Assembly (NCBI GenBank): GCA_012798145.1
Contig: JAAZNT010000070.1
Location: 1-7,980 of the forward strand
Source of the DNA: Thermoanaerobaculaceae bacterium
GTDB taxonomy: Bacteria; Acidobacteriota; UBA4820
Length of the DNA stretch: 7,980 bases
Direction: 5' to 3'
Shown here: positions 1 to 6,824 of the stretch, piece by piece
How positions within the stretch are numbered: the first letter of the stretch is position 1
Layout: every line of letters begins with the position of its first letter
The notes under the pieces: model-generated
The model's database searches: none
Told to the model about the DNA's origin: nothing
Seen by the model: only the letters and a program-made list of their open reading frames with translations
Position numbers and translations under genes: made by a program

Positions 1-18
1 AAGGACAAAGGAGGGGTA

Positions 19-318
19 ACCTTTCGCGGTGTTTCCCGGACAAGTTGCGGAGCCTTGCGGACGAGTTGTGGGGCTTTTCTGACAAGTTGCGGAGCTTTGC
101 GGACGAGTTGCGGAGCTTTGCGGCCGAGTTGCGGGGCTTTTCCGACGGGTTGCGGAGCCTTGCGGACAATCTTTCTGACCTTGCGGACAACCTTTCCATC
201 TCTGCGGAGACCCGACAGGGTTCTGCGGACACCCGACAAAGTTCTGCGGACAACCGACAGAGTCCTGCGGACATCCGACAAAGTCCTGCGGAGACCCGAC
301 AGGGTTCTGCGGAGAGCC
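19..318. repeat. 21-bp tandem repeat array, about 14 units, two sequence families
   Basis: Units of exactly 21 bp run in phase from about 19 to 312, with a decayed partial unit after. Nearly every unit ends in TGCGG or a close variant. Units at 40-165 follow one pattern (ACGAGTTGCGGAGCTT then TGCGG). Units at 166-207 are transitional. Units at 208-312 follow a second pattern (AGACCCGACAGGGTTC then TGCGG). Because 21 is a multiple of three, two plus-strand frames stay open through the array and both are open at the left window edge. One frame ends at the TAG at 339-341 and reads as heptads: first L-R-S-F-A-D-E-like with leucines in 3-4 spacing (coiled-coil-like), then R-Q-S-P-A-D-x-like without that pattern. 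The other frame reads L-R-T-S-C-G-A then L-R-x-P-D-K-V. No ATG start is visible; a purine-rich AAAGGAGGGG lies at 7-16 but no suitable start follows it. I therefore record a repeat rather than a gene; the end of a repetitive protein starting upstream is possible. Confidence 0.9.
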
Positions 319-341
319 GACATTTGAGAGAAAATCTTTAG

Positions 342-373
342 ATATGGTGAAAACAATTCCGCTTTTACCATAT
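342..373 (+). terminator. Stem-loop after the repeat array, possible weak terminator
   Basis: ATATGGTGAAA (342-352) pairs with TTTTACCATAT (363-373) over 11 bp with one G-T wobble and a 10-nt loop. Only three more T residues follow (374-376), and the stem is AT-rich, so it is a poor match to an intrinsic terminator. It sits directly after the TAG that closes one open frame of the array. The structure is certain; the role is a guess. Confidence 0.3.
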
Positions 374-445
374 TTTGTAAATTGTTTATTTTAATATATT
401 TTCTTTGTCAACAATAAGTTTCGCGTGGTTTTGCGTTTAACGGTT

Positions 446-507
446 TCACATATGTGACGTTTTATATTTTGCCGAAAAGCGAGCGAAGCGCAGCAGGCAA
501 AATAAAA
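446..507. repeat. Palindrome and hairpin in the 342-585 gene-free stretch
   Basis: TCACATATGTGA (446-457) is a perfect 12-bp palindrome. Next to it, ATTTTGCC (466-473) pairs with GGCAAAAT (496-503) around a 22-nt loop rich in GCGAGCGAAGCGC-type sequence; four further A-T pairs (460-463 with 504-507) can form beyond a 2-nt bulge. A second perfect palindrome, GCATATATGC, lies at 545-554. There is no T-tract that would make the hairpin a standard terminator. The rest of 374-557 shows no gene I can support. Confidence 0.6.
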
Positions 508-557
508 GATATGGCTTTAACCCGAAGCGACCATCGGGAGCGGAGCATATATGCGCT

Positions 558-582
558 GTTGCACGATTTTGAGCACAAAAAA
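558..582 (+). repeat. Left arm of inverted repeat flanking the nuclease gene
   Basis: This 25-bp segment begins GTTGCACGA and ends GCACAAAAAA. Read on the plus strand it matches the minus strand of 1312-1336 at 22 of 25 positions, with mismatches at repeat positions 10, 11 and 15. Both arms read inward toward the nuclease gene, as terminal inverted repeats do. The arm ends three bases before the nuclease stop codon. I found no target-site duplication next to it. Confidence 0.7.
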
Positions 583-585
583 GAT

Positions 586-1287
586 TTAATCAAAGTTCTT
601 ATTTTTTAGCCAATTCAATAAATTATCTATGGAATAATTATTTTTGGGAATATTCTTTAGAACTTCAATTAAATCTTTACATGTAATATATTCTATTTTT
701 TTTATATTATCATAATTTGTTGATAATTTTTCTTTATAACTATTTTTATAATTATTTAACATAGCAATAGCATCATTATTTTTACTAGATTTGTATAATA
801 ATAGAATAAAATAAAAATATTTATTTACATTATATGAATAAAATGAACCAACTTCAATATTTCTAATTATTTGATCTCGACTTGCATTATGTTTTGTATT
901 TAAAGAAATTGGACTATTATATTTTGCTTCACAAAAAATAACATCTTTATTTGTTTCAATTATTAAATCAATTTCTGAGTTACCCTCTTTATGTTTTAAA
1001 TACTTTTGTGGCGGGGATATCTTTTCCCATAATTTTATATTAATATTTTCATAACTTGTAAATTCACAATTAATTTTATTTGCAAATAATTTTAGCCAAT
1101 TAAAATCATTGATATTTTGTAATGTTTTGAAAATATTCCATGTTATAGCATCTTCACTATTTTCACTGCATATTTTATTTAATTTATCTGAACTTAATTT
1201 ATTAAAAATAATATTATCTTTATCAATAAGAATATTATCTTTATAATTATCAAATACTTTTACACCAGTTTTTGTAATTTTATACAT
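586..1287 (-). CDS. PD-(D/E)XK superfamily nuclease, AT-rich, function unknown
   Basis: The 233-residue protein carries a recognisable PD-(D/E)XK nuclease core: Glu45 in an S-E-D-A-x-T-W-N-x-F-K-x-L motif, Asp107 in S-E-I-D-L-I-I-E, then Glu120 and Lys122 in F-C-E-A-K-Y, followed by R-D-Q-I-I-R-N-I-E-V-G-S (137-148), where Gln139 lies in a helix often conserved in RecB-like members. A hydrophobic strand, F-Y-F-I-L-L-L-Y, follows at 158-165. This predicts a metal-dependent DNA endonuclease or a relative; target and role cannot be read from the sequence. ATG 1287 is preceded by AAGGG 7-11 bases upstream, overlapping the end of the 67-residue gene, so the two are probably co-transcribed. Base composition is extreme: 20 of 120 are G or C at 601-720, against about half in the CoA-transferase gene. 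That, with the flanking inverted repeats, suggests horizontal transfer. It may belong to a defence or mobile-element system, but no methylase or other partner is visible. Confidence 0.8.
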   Translation of the reverse strand: MYKITKTGVKVFDNYKDNILIDKDNIIFNKLSSDKLNKICSENSEDAITWNIFKTLQNINDFNWLKLFANKINCEFTSYENINIKLWEKISPPQKYLKHKEGNSEIDLIIETNKDVIFCEAKYNSPISLNTKHNASRDQIIRNIEVGSFYSYNVNKYFYFILLLYKSSKNNDAIAMLNNYKNSYKEKLSTNYDNIKKIEYITCKDLIEVLKNIPKNNYSIDNLLNWLKNKNFD

Positions 1288-1296
1288 TAATGTCCC

Positions 1297-1500
1297 TTAA
1301 CTTAAACAAATTTTTTTGTGCGCAATTTCGTGCAACTTGTTAATATCCGCACCAATGGTTCGGATATACTCCAATTTTGCTAAAATATCAGCAATATGTT
1401 TAAGATTATCAACCGATGAAATAATTTTTGAAATTGATTTCTCGCTCAAAACTGATGGTAGTTCTTTATCTTTTTTCGGTTTTTTCATTTCATAATTCAT
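1297..1500 (-). CDS. Small basic protein upstream of the nuclease, function unknown
   Basis: This 67-residue, lysine-rich protein is not one I recognise with confidence. The first half (about residues 8-35, K-D-K-E-L-P-S-V-L-S then I-I-S-S-V-D-N-L-K-H) resembles the start of the catalytic domain of XerC/D-like tyrosine recombinases, but the catalytic Arg, His-x-x-Arg and Tyr are absent. The second half (R-T-I-G-A-D-I-N-K-L-H-E-I-A-H-K-K) faintly recalls MobC-type proteins. It could be a recombinase remnant or a true small DNA-binding partner of the nuclease. It lies 9 bases upstream of the nuclease start, and its stop codon is close to that gene's ribosome binding site. ATG 1500 has no Shine-Dalgarno sequence, but a strong promoter ends 7 bases upstream, so the message may be leaderless. 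Its 3' part contains the right arm of the inverted repeat. Confidence 0.55.
   Translation of the reverse strand: MNYEMKKPKKDKELPSVLSEKSISKIISSVDNLKHIADILAKLEYIRTIGADINKLHEIAHKKICLS
1312..1336 (-). repeat. Right arm of inverted repeat flanking the nuclease gene
   Basis: On the minus strand this reads GTTGCACGA, a variable middle, then GCACAAAAAA, matching the plus strand of 558-582 at 22 of 25 positions. It lies inside the 3' part of the 67-residue gene and 24 bases before the nuclease ATG. Further out, weaker similarity continues: CCGAA, CCAT and GCGGA occur in the same order outside both arms with gaps, so the shared sequence may once have been longer. Confidence 0.7.
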
Positions 1501-1507
1501 AGAGTTA

Positions 1508-1537
1508 ATTATGTTCCATTTTGACCTTTAATGTCAA
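1508..1537 (-). promoter_or_regulatory. Sigma-70-type promoter for the small gene and nuclease
   Basis: On the minus strand a perfect TTGACA (1532-1537) is separated by 18 bases from CATAAT (1508-1513), a 5/6 match to TATAAT. The expected transcription start falls at about 1500-1502, at or next to the ATG at 1500, giving a leaderless or nearly leaderless mRNA. Upstream of the -35 lies TAGGGGGC, nearly the same as at the rpsL promoter. Confidence 0.65.
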
Positions 1538-1640
1538 GCCCCCTATTTGCCTTGTTAAAAAACGAATGGTTAAGATATTTATGAAAAAGGTGAATTGATA
1601 TGCCCCGCCCTCTCCTGAAAGGCGAAGGGGATGCTTGAGC

Positions 1641-1745
1641 GTCATTCTGATTGTTTCCCTCGTTCTTGACCCTTGAAGAATCTTGTCGCTTCGAAGTGGG
1701 GAGATCCTTCAGGGGCAATTGCTTCAAAGGAGCGTTCAGGATGAC
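1641..1745. repeat. Nested palindromic element
   Basis: The ends GTCATTCTGA (1641-1650) and TCAGGATGAC (1736-1745) are inverted repeats matching at 9 of 10 positions. Inside them, GAAGAATCT (1675-1683) pairs with AGATCCTTC (1702-1710) at 8 of 9, and CTTCGAAG (1689-1696) is a perfect palindrome at the centre. The right end (1718-1745) recurs with few changes at 1993-2019. It has no coding content of its own and may be a miniature mobile element or a REP-like unit. Confidence 0.65.
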
Positions 1746-1770
1746 AAGGGGGAGGTTGCTGCAAAGAAAA

Positions 1771-1838
1771 AATCGCAGGGACTGCGTTTTTAAGACGGAA
1801 ACCTCACCCCGCCCTCTCCTGCGATGAGAGGGGGATTG
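1771..1838. repeat. Intergenic repeat element, copy 1
   Basis: It shares with 1874-1944 the order CGCAG, GACTGCGTTTTT, AGACGG, AACCTCACCCC, CTCTCCTG, GATGAGAGGGGGATT. It forms a 7-bp hairpin: CCCTCTC (1812-1818) with GAGAGGG (1826-1832) around a 7-nt loop. Confidence 0.75.
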
Positions 1839-1873
1839 TTAAAGACTGCTTCGCTTGGATTCGCTTCGAAGAT

Positions 1874-1944
1874 AATCTCGCAGTGACTGCGTTTTTGAGA
1901 CGGTAACCTCACCCCTGCCCCTCTCCTGAGATGAGAGGGGGATT
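1874..1944. repeat. Intergenic repeat element, copy 2
   Basis: Direct repeat of 1771-1838 with a few substitutions and small indels. Its hairpin is perfect over 8 bp: CCCCTCTC (1918-1925) with GAGAGGGG (1933-1940), loop of 7 nt. It lies downstream of the CoA-transferase gene and could slow polymerase or protect mRNA 3' ends, but no T-tract follows in the minus-strand direction. Confidence 0.75.
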
Positions 1945-2021
1945 AAAGGAAGATTGTTTCATTTGTTTTTGTTTCGAAGCGATGAAGAGGATATTGCTTC
2001 TAAGGAGCGTGCGGATGACCT

Positions 2022-3317
2022 TTAAATCAAATGTCTTTCTTTCGCTTCTTTTTCAAGGGCGTCCCTGAAGTTTGGATGGGCGATTTTAATTAGCGCTTTT
2101 GCTCTTTGCTGAAGGTTTCTGCCCCAAAGTTCGGCTACGCCGAATTCTGTGACGACATAGTGCACATCGGCTCTTGTGGTTACTACCCCTGAACCTTCTT
2201 TTAGTTTGGGGACAATTCTTGAAATCGTTTCGTTTTTTGTGGTTGATGGGAGCGCGATTATAGGTTTTCCCCCTTTGCTCGCAGCAGCGCCCCTGATAAA
2301 ATCAAGCTGTCCTCCAAAACCGCTGTAGATATAAGTTCCTATTGAATCGGAGCAAACCTGCCCTGTTAAATCAACTTCTATTGCACAGTTTACTGCTATC
2401 ATATTGTCGTTTTTTGCGACAACGAAAGGATCATTTGTGTAGTCAACAGGATGGAGTTCAAGAAGAGGGTTGTCATTGACTACATCGTAAAGAGCCCTTG
2501 TTCCAAGGATGAATGTGGCAACGACTTTTCCGGGGTGGAGACTCTTTTTTGCCCCTGTGACTATTCCGTTTTCAAGAGCGCTCATCAGCCCGTCTGAAAT
2601 CATCTCTGTGTGTATTCCGAGGTCTTTTTTCCCTCTTAACATTGAGAGAACCGAATCCGGAATCCCTCCTATTCCCAGTTGGAGAGTCGCTCCGTCGGGA
2701 ATCATATCGGCGATGAAAGAGCCAATTCTTCTTTCAACTTCTGTTGGCTGTTTGGGTTTGAGTTCAATCAGTGGCTCGTCAGTTTCAACTATGTAGGTTG
2801 CTTTTGAAATGTGGATGAAAGAATCACCCAAAACCCTCGGCATTTGCTTGTTTACCTGAATTATCACCGTTTTTGCCGCTTCAACAGCAGCTTTGCTTGC
2901 AAGAACTTCAAGCCCCAAACTCATAAAGCCGTGGTCGTCGGGTGGCGAACATTGAACTATCGCAACATCCACTTTTGTTACGCCGCTTCTTATTGCTTTG
3001 GGTATCATATGAAGGTGAATGGGGACATAGGAAGACCTTCCGTCGTTTACCGATTCTCTGTCGCTTTCTCCTACAAATAAAGAGTTGTGATGAAACGCTT
3101 TTTCCATTCCCTGCTTTGAGAATGGGTCTTCTCCAATTAAAAGGACATGGCTTAGAGTGACATTTGTCAGCTCTTCAGCCCTAAGAGAAAGTGCTTTCAT
3201 TATAGCGATTGGAACGGCGGCGTTCCCGCCAAGATATACATAATCGCCGGACATCACCGCTTTTACGGCTTCTTCAGGCGACCTTAACTTATTTTTGTAA
3301 TCGTCTCTCCAAGACAT
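2022..3317 (-). CDS. Acetyl-CoA hydrolase/transferase family CoA-transferase (4-hydroxybutyrate or butyrate:acetate type)
   Basis: The 431-residue protein matches the acetyl-CoA hydrolase/transferase family, within the 4-hydroxybutyrate and butyryl-CoA:acetate CoA-transferase branch (about 430-440 residues). These cytosolic enzymes move CoA between an acyl-CoA and acetate through a glutamyl-CoA intermediate. The likely catalytic residue is Glu238 in G-I-H-T-E-M-I-S-D-G, at the number I recall for Clostridium aminobutyricum 4-hydroxybutyrate CoA-transferase. Other family blocks are C-S-P-P-D-D-H-G (123-130), L-Q-L-G-I-G-G-I-P-D (212-221) and, toward the C-terminus, S-G-F-G-G-Q-L-D-F and V-T-E-F-G-V-A-E-L-W-G. 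ATG 3317 directly follows the stop of the alanine dehydrogenase gene (TAA then ATG), and GGGGAGGA inside that gene's end gives a ribosome binding site, so translation is probably coupled. The preferred acyl group cannot be told from sequence. Confidence 0.9.
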   Translation of the reverse strand: MSWRDDYKNKLRSPEEAVKAVMSGDYVYLGGNAAVPIAIMKALSLRAEELTNVTLSHVLLIGEDPFSKQGMEKAFHHNSLFVGESDRESVNDGRSSYVPIHLHMIPKAIRSGVTKVDVAIVQCSPPDDHGFMSLGLEVLASKAAVEAAKTVIIQVNKQMPRVLGDSFIHISKATYIVETDEPLIELKPKQPTEVERRIGSFIADMIPDGATLQLGIGGIPDSVLSMLRGKKDLGIHTEMISDGLMSALENGIVTGAKKSLHPGKVVATFILGTRALYDVVNDNPLLELHPVDYTNDPFVVAKNDNMIAVNCAIEVDLTGQVCSDSIGTYIYSGFGGQLDFIRGAAASKGGKPIIALPSTTKNETISRIVPKLKEGSGVVTTRADVHYVVTEFGVAELWGRNLQQRAKALIKIAHPNFRDALEKEAKERHLI

Positions 3318-4442
3318 TTATTCCTCCCCTAACAATTTTTCAAGGTCCATCGGCTTTTCGGATATATGTCTGCTGACATTTTTCCCTTCGTAAAGGTAGC
3401 AACCTCTTTGAAGGTCTTTCCATTCTCTCATCGCCTTTCTTATTCCCTTTTTTTGCATTGATATTAAAAAAGGAAGAAGAGAGTTTGTCAAAGCGTAACT
3501 TGATGTCCTTGCCACATAAGAAGGGCAGTTGGGAACGGCGAAGTGGAGAACCCCCTCTCTTACAAAAATTCCGCCTGAAGGACCTTGAAGGCGGGTTGTT
3601 TCTATACAGCCGCCTTGGTCAAAAGAAAAGTCAATAATGACCGTCCCTTTCCTCATTTTCTGAACCATCTCTTTTGTCACAACTATTGGGGCGACTTGAC
3701 CGGGAACCAAGACAGCGCCTATAAGCACTTCTGCGAATGAAACATATTTTTCTATGTTTTCCTTTGTCGCAAAAGCGGTAGTAACTCTTCCCATTAGTGC
3801 TTGGTCTATTCTTTCAAGAGCCCTTTGAGAAATATCCAATACATAAACAGAACATCCAAGCCCCAAAAAAGCCCTCGCGGCGTGGTATCCCAAAGTGCCG
3901 CCACCAATAATAACTATGTCTGCGGGGGGAATCCCCGGCGCTCCCCCAAGGAGAATTCCCAAGCCCCCCGAAGTTGTTTCAAGAAGTTTGCCGGCGATTT
4001 GCGGCGCCATTTTAGCGGCGATTTCAGAGGAGGTTTTCAAAATCGGAAGATATCCGTCTTTGTCTTGTATCGTTTCATACCCTATCGCTGTAATCTCTTT
4101 TTGAATGAGGCGCTGGATGTAGCTTTCTCCGCTTACTGCAAGATGGAGAAAAGCAAGCAATGTTGCTTTATTCTGCATTACATCAATTTCTTGGGGAGTA
4201 GGTTTTGAAACCTTTACAACAGCATCGCTTCTTCCGAAAACTTCTTCTCTTGAGTAGATAATTTTTGCCCCGACTTTTTCGTAGAGTTCGTCGGCAAAGC
4301 CGGCGTTCATCCCCGCCCCTGTTTCAACAAGGACTTCCGCGCCAAGCTCAACAAGTTCTCTTACTCCGGGAGGAACAAGGGAGACCCTTTCTTCTTCGCA
4401 TACATTTTTCATACTGCATTCTTTGGGAACTCCTATTATCAT
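3318..4442 (-). CDS. ald: Alanine dehydrogenase
   Basis: This enzyme interconverts L-alanine with pyruvate, ammonia and NADH. From ATG 4442 it has 374 residues, close to the family's usual length of about 370. Visible features: N-terminal M-I-I-G-V-P-K-E; Arg19, the likely substrate-binding arginine; V-V-K-V-x-K-P with Lys77; F-L-H-L-A with His100; Rossmann motif G-G-G-T-L-G (180-185) with Asp203 ending the second strand, as in NAD-binding members; I-G-A-V-L-V-P-G; and F-D-Q-G-G-C with Asp275, matching the catalytic Asp of known enzymes. A GTG in frame at 4446-4448 would overlap the ribosome binding site, so I prefer ATG 4442, which has GGGAGGT four bases upstream. The loop between P-K-E and R-V-S-L is about four residues longer than in Bacillus-type enzymes and holds two cysteines. 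It is first in a unit with the CoA-transferase gene. Confidence 0.9.
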   Translation of the reverse strand: MIIGVPKECSMKNVCEEERVSLVPPGVRELVELGAEVLVETGAGMNAGFADELYEKVGAKIIYSREEVFGRSDAVVKVSKPTPQEIDVMQNKATLLAFLHLAVSGESYIQRLIQKEITAIGYETIQDKDGYLPILKTSSEIAAKMAPQIAGKLLETTSGGLGILLGGAPGIPPADIVIIGGGTLGYHAARAFLGLGCSVYVLDISQRALERIDQALMGRVTTAFATKENIEKYVSFAEVLIGAVLVPGQVAPIVVTKEMVQKMRKGTVIIDFSFDQGGCIETTRLQGPSGGIFVREGVLHFAVPNCPSYVARTSSYALTNSLLPFLISMQKKGIRKAMREWKDLQRGCYLYEGKNVSRHISEKPMDLEKLLGEE

Positions 4443-4446
4443 CTTC

Positions 4447-4453
4447 ACCTCCC
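4447..4453 (-). promoter_or_regulatory. Ribosome binding site that sets the ald start
   Basis: GGGAGGT on the minus strand lies four bases before ATG 4442. The in-frame GTG at 4446-4448 overlaps it, so the ATG is the likely start, giving the typical M-I-I-G-V-P-K-E N-terminus. Confidence 0.75.
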
Positions 4454-4485
4454 GTTTTATCCAACACCAAAAAGGGTGCGGGTAT

Positions 4486-4514
4486 ATTATAAAGAAGGTT
4501 TATATTTTTTTCAA
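4486..4514 (-). promoter_or_regulatory. Promoter for the ald and CoA-transferase unit
   Basis: On the minus strand TTGAAA (4509-4514) is followed after exactly 17 bases by a perfect TATAAT (4486-4491). The -35 and part of the spacer lie in the last codons of the isocitrate-dehydrogenase-like gene. The predicted start at about 4479 leaves a leader of about 37 bases before ATG 4442. The unit can therefore be transcribed independently, or by readthrough. Confidence 0.6.
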
Positions 4515-5684
4515 AATCGCCTCTATCATTTCAAAGGTTGAAGAAGCTCCCATTTGGATTGATTTGGCTCCGCCGGAAATTCTCATCATATCGTAGGTTC
4601 TGACTTTTCCTTCAGCAACAACCTCCGCTATGGCATTTCTTATTTTGTCTCCTATCGCTTTTTCTCCGATGTGGTCGCAGAGCATTGCGGCTGACAGAAT
4701 CATAGCGATCGGGTTGACAATTGGGGGATCAAGTTTTTCATATTTTGGGGCAGAGCCGTGCGTCGGCTCAAAAACGGCATATTCTTTTCCGATATTTCCT
4801 GAGCAGGCGAATCCCAAACCGCCTACAAGACCCGCAAATCCGTCGGAAAGTATGTCTCCGAAAAGGTTTTCGCACACGAAAACTCCGTAATCTTCGGGAT
4901 TTTTAGTGAGCCACATCATTATGGCGTCAATATTTACAGACCACAAAGCAATTTCGGGGTAATCTTTGGCTATGCTTTTTGCCTCTTCCTCAAACATTCC
5001 AGAGGTCTCTCTCAAAACATTCGGCTTTTCTGAAACCGTAACGCTTTTGTAGCCAAACTTTTTTGCGTATTCAAAAGCTTCTTTTATAACCCTTCTTGTC
5101 ATATCTCTTGTCACAATTCTTGTTGAAATTGCAAGATCTTCCCCTTTTACATTTGAAAAAGGCTTGAATTTTGGGTGTGTTTTGAAGGCGTCCAAAACTT
5201 TTTCCGGAGGGTTGGTCCATTCAACGCCGGCGTAAGAACCTTCTGTGCCCTGTCTGAAAATAACAACATTTATTTCTGGCTCAAAGACGCTTCCATCTGG
5301 GTTTTTCTTGACGAAGTTGAGAGGGTTCCCTTTGAAACTTCGGCATGGTCTTACACACAAGTCAAGATTAAACATCTGCCTCATTGAAACAATAGGGCTA
5401 AAATAGGTATAGCCCTTTCCTTTCAGTTGTGGGTCAAGTTCAGCATCCGCCTCTTTCTTTGGTTTGCTTGTGATGGCGCCGAAAAGTCCAAGTTTATATT
5501 TTTCAAGTAGTTTAACTGTTCTTTCGGGAAGAGGATTTCCCTCTTTGCACCAAAAATCCCAGCCGATGTCTCCGTGAATAAATTCAGCTTTAAGTCCCGC
5601 TTTTTCAAGAACTTTCACCGATTCTGGCAGAACTACTTTTCCAATTCCGTCACCCGGCATTGCGACTATTGTGTAATGGTTCAT
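4500..5684 (-). CDS. Isocitrate dehydrogenase-like beta-decarboxylating dehydrogenase, probably NADP-type
   Basis: The 394-residue protein belongs to the isocitrate/isopropylmalate dehydrogenase family, which oxidises and decarboxylates a 2-hydroxy acid using Mg2+ or Mn2+ and NAD(P). Visible landmarks: P-G-D-G-I-G (10-15); S-P-I-V-S-M-R-Q (96-103); substrate arginines Arg102, Arg112 and Arg144; Tyr151; Lys220; metal ligands Asp253, Asp277 and Asp281 (G-D-I-L-S-D); and H-G-S-A-P-K-Y (309-315). Aligned by eye with Escherichia coli Icd, Lys314, Tyr315, Val323, Tyr364 and Arg368 match the NADP-binding residues Lys344, Tyr345, Val351, Tyr391 and Arg395. Ser96 matches Ser113, but Ile98 replaces Asn115, so the substrate is less certain; homoisocitrate or 3-isopropylmalate remain possible. 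ATG 5684 has AAGGAGG six bases upstream. The gene diverges from rpsL and may read through into ald. Confidence 0.85.
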   Translation of the reverse strand: MNHYTIVAMPGDGIGKVVLPESVKVLEKAGLKAEFIHGDIGWDFWCKEGNPLPERTVKLLEKYKLGLFGAITSKPKKEADAELDPQLKGKGYTYFSPIVSMRQMFNLDLCVRPCRSFKGNPLNFVKKNPDGSVFEPEINVVIFRQGTEGSYAGVEWTNPPEKVLDAFKTHPKFKPFSNVKGEDLAISTRIVTRDMTRRVIKEAFEYAKKFGYKSVTVSEKPNVLRETSGMFEEEAKSIAKDYPEIALWSVNIDAIMMWLTKNPEDYGVFVCENLFGDILSDGFAGLVGGLGFACSGNIGKEYAVFEPTHGSAPKYEKLDPPIVNPIAMILSAAMLCDHIGEKAIGDKIRNAIAEVVAEGKVRTYDMMRISGGAKSIQMGASSTFEMIEAILKKI

Positions 5685-5706
5685 CAGAACCTCCTTTCAA
5701 AATACA

Positions 5707-5742
5707 ATTTTATTATTTTATTTAGGGTTTTTCAAGTTTCAA
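5707..5742 (-). promoter_or_regulatory. Probable promoter of the dehydrogenase gene
   Basis: Two overlapping candidates lie on the minus strand: TTGAAA (5737-5742), 16 bases, TAAAAT (5715-5720); and TTGAAA (5730-5735), 17 bases, TAAAAT (5707-5712). The first leaves a more plausible leader before the AAGGAGG at 5691-5697. The AT-rich context makes chance matches likely, so support is moderate. Confidence 0.4.
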
Positions 5743-5832
5743 AGAAATTATCTTTTTAAGCGCTCGTTGGTTTTGTTTTTATTGGCGATTTGGGCTAAAA
5801 TCACTATTTTAATTCCCTTCTTGTAGGGGGGC

Positions 5833-5861
5833 TTGACAAACGGGAAAAAAAATTATATGAT
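5833..5861 (+). promoter_or_regulatory. Promoter of the str operon
   Basis: A perfect TTGACA (5833-5838) is followed after exactly 17 bases by TATGAT (5856-5861), a 5/6 match to TATAAT. The expected start at about 5868 leaves a leader of about 48 bases before rpsL. TAGGGGGGC lies directly upstream of the -35. Confidence 0.8.
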
Positions 5862-5903
5862 TATAAGGCTTGTCTTATGACAGGCACCTTTTTTAATTTT
5901 TTG

Positions 5904-5912
5904 AAGGAGGAG
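5904..5912 (+). promoter_or_regulatory. Ribosome binding site that sets the rpsL TTG start
   Basis: AAGGAGGAG ends three bases before TTG 5916. The in-frame ATG at 5877 has no such site and would add 13 residues foreign to S12, so the TTG is the real start. Confidence 0.85.
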
Positions 5913-5915
5913 TTT

Positions 5916-6290
5916 TTGCCAACAATTAATCAGTTAGTCCGCAAGGTTAGAGAGCAGGTCAAGTATAAGACCAAAAGCCCGGCGCTGCAGGGCAATCCTC
6001 AGAAAAGAGGAGTTTGCACCCGCGTTTACACAACCACTCCCAAGAAGCCCAATTCGGCGCTGAGAAAAGTGGCTCGTGTGCGTCTTACCAACGGGATGGA
6101 AGTTACTTCCTACATTCCCGGGATAGGGCACAATCTTCAAGAGCACTCCGTTGTCCTTATCAGAGGCGGCAGAGTTAAGGATCTTCCGGGTGTCAGGTAT
6201 CATATCATCAGAGGAAAACTCGACACTACGGGAGTTGACGGAAGAAAACAGGGGAGGTCTAAGTACGGAGCAAAAAGACCAAAGTCATAA
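5916..6290 (+). CDS. rpsL: 30S ribosomal protein S12
   Basis: The 124-residue product, the same length as in Escherichia coli, sits in the decoding centre of the small ribosomal subunit and affects accuracy. It starts at TTG as M-P-T-I-N-Q-L-V-R-K and contains the conserved P-Q-K-R-G-V-C-T-R-V-Y-T-T-T-P-K-K-P-N-S-A block and G-G-R-V-K-D-L-P-G-V-R-Y-H. Lys43 and Lys88, the usual positions of streptomycin-resistance changes, are both lysine, so the sequence looks wild type there. Asp89, the residue methylthiolated in some bacteria, is present. It is the first gene of the str operon, behind a strong promoter, with rpsG 58 bases downstream. Confidence 0.98.
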   Translation: MPTINQLVRKVREQVKYKTKSPALQGNPQKRGVCTRVYTTTPKKPNSALRKVARVRLTNGMEVTSYIPGIGHNLQEHSVVLIRGGRVKDLPGVRYHIIRGKLDTTGVDGRKQGRSKYGAKRPKS

Positions 6291-6348
6291 ATGAGCCCCT
6301 AATGGGGTTGATTGCTCTTTGATAATTTGAAGTGAAGGAGTATGTTAG
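6291..6348 (+). other. rpsL-rpsG intercistronic region with a short hairpin
   Basis: CCCC (6296-6299) can pair with GGGG (6304-6307), and GAG (6293-6295) with CTC (6315-6317) across a bulge. In Escherichia coli the S12-S7 intercistronic mRNA is the binding site for feedback control by S7. This region is shorter, and similarity of structure was not tested. GAAGGAG (6334-6340) is the rpsG ribosome binding site, 8 bases before ATG 6349. Confidence 0.4.
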
Positions 6349-6819
6349 ATGCCAAGAAAAGCTTATGTAGCAAAAAGGGAAGTTCAGCCAGACCCGATTT
6401 TTGGTTCAACTTTAGTGACAACCATTGTTAACAAGATACTATTAAAAGGGAAAAAATCTGTTGCAGAGAAAATTGTTTACGGAGCCCTTGATATAATCAA
6501 AAATAAGACTAACGACGATCCGATAAAAATTCTTAATAAAGCCATAGATAATGTTAAACCTAATTTAGAAGTTAAATCCCGCAGAGTGGGAGGAGCAACC
6601 TATCAGGTGCCTGTTGAAGTGCGCCCTGACAGAAAACTTTCTCTTGCGCTGAGGTGGATTATTGAGAACGCCAGAAACAAGAAAGAAAAAAGCATGATGG
6701 AAAATCTGGCGGCAGAATTGCTTGACGCATACGCTGAAAAAGGCGATTCAATTAAAAAGAGAGACGACACGCATAAGATGGCTGAAGCCAATAAGGCTTT
6801 TGCGCATTACAGGTGGTAG
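6349..6819 (+). CDS. rpsG: 30S ribosomal protein S7
   Basis: The 156-residue product is a primary binder of the 3' domain of 16S rRNA and nucleates assembly of the 30S head. It begins M-P-R-K and carries the family blocks D-P-I-F-G-S (15-20), S-R-R-V-G-G-A-T-Y-Q-V-P-V-E-V, and a C-terminal R-D-D-T-H-K-M-A-E-A-N-K-A-F-A-H-Y-R-W. Length is typical for bacterial S7. ATG 6349 has GAAGGAG at 8 bases. An ATG at 6342 lies closer to that site but is out of frame and gives no S7 sequence. The gene ends five bases before the fusA GTG, and its last codons hold the fusA ribosome binding site. Confidence 0.98.
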   Translation: MPRKAYVAKREVQPDPIFGSTLVTTIVNKILLKGKKSVAEKIVYGALDIIKNKTNDDPIKILNKAIDNVKPNLEVKSRRVGGATYQVPVEVRPDRKLSLALRWIIENARNKKEKSMMENLAAELLDAYAEKGDSIKKRDDTHKMAEANKAFAHYRW

Positions 6820-6824
6820 TGTAA

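Larger units (their letters stand above)
1601..2019. repeat. Cluster of palindromic intergenic repeats (gene-free stretch)
   Basis: The roughly 520 bases between the small gene and the CoA-transferase hold no supported gene. They hold repeated palindromic segments: a decayed CCCCGCC...GGCGAAGGGG hairpin at 1603-1630, a nested palindrome at 1641-1745, two copies of a GC-rich element at 1771-1838 and 1874-1944, and at 1993-2019 a second copy of the right end of the nested palindrome. TTCGAA occurs at 1690-1695, 1865-1870 and 1973-1978. The style resembles non-coding palindromic repeats that I recall from other uncultured bacterial genomes; I cannot verify the match here. Confidence 0.75.
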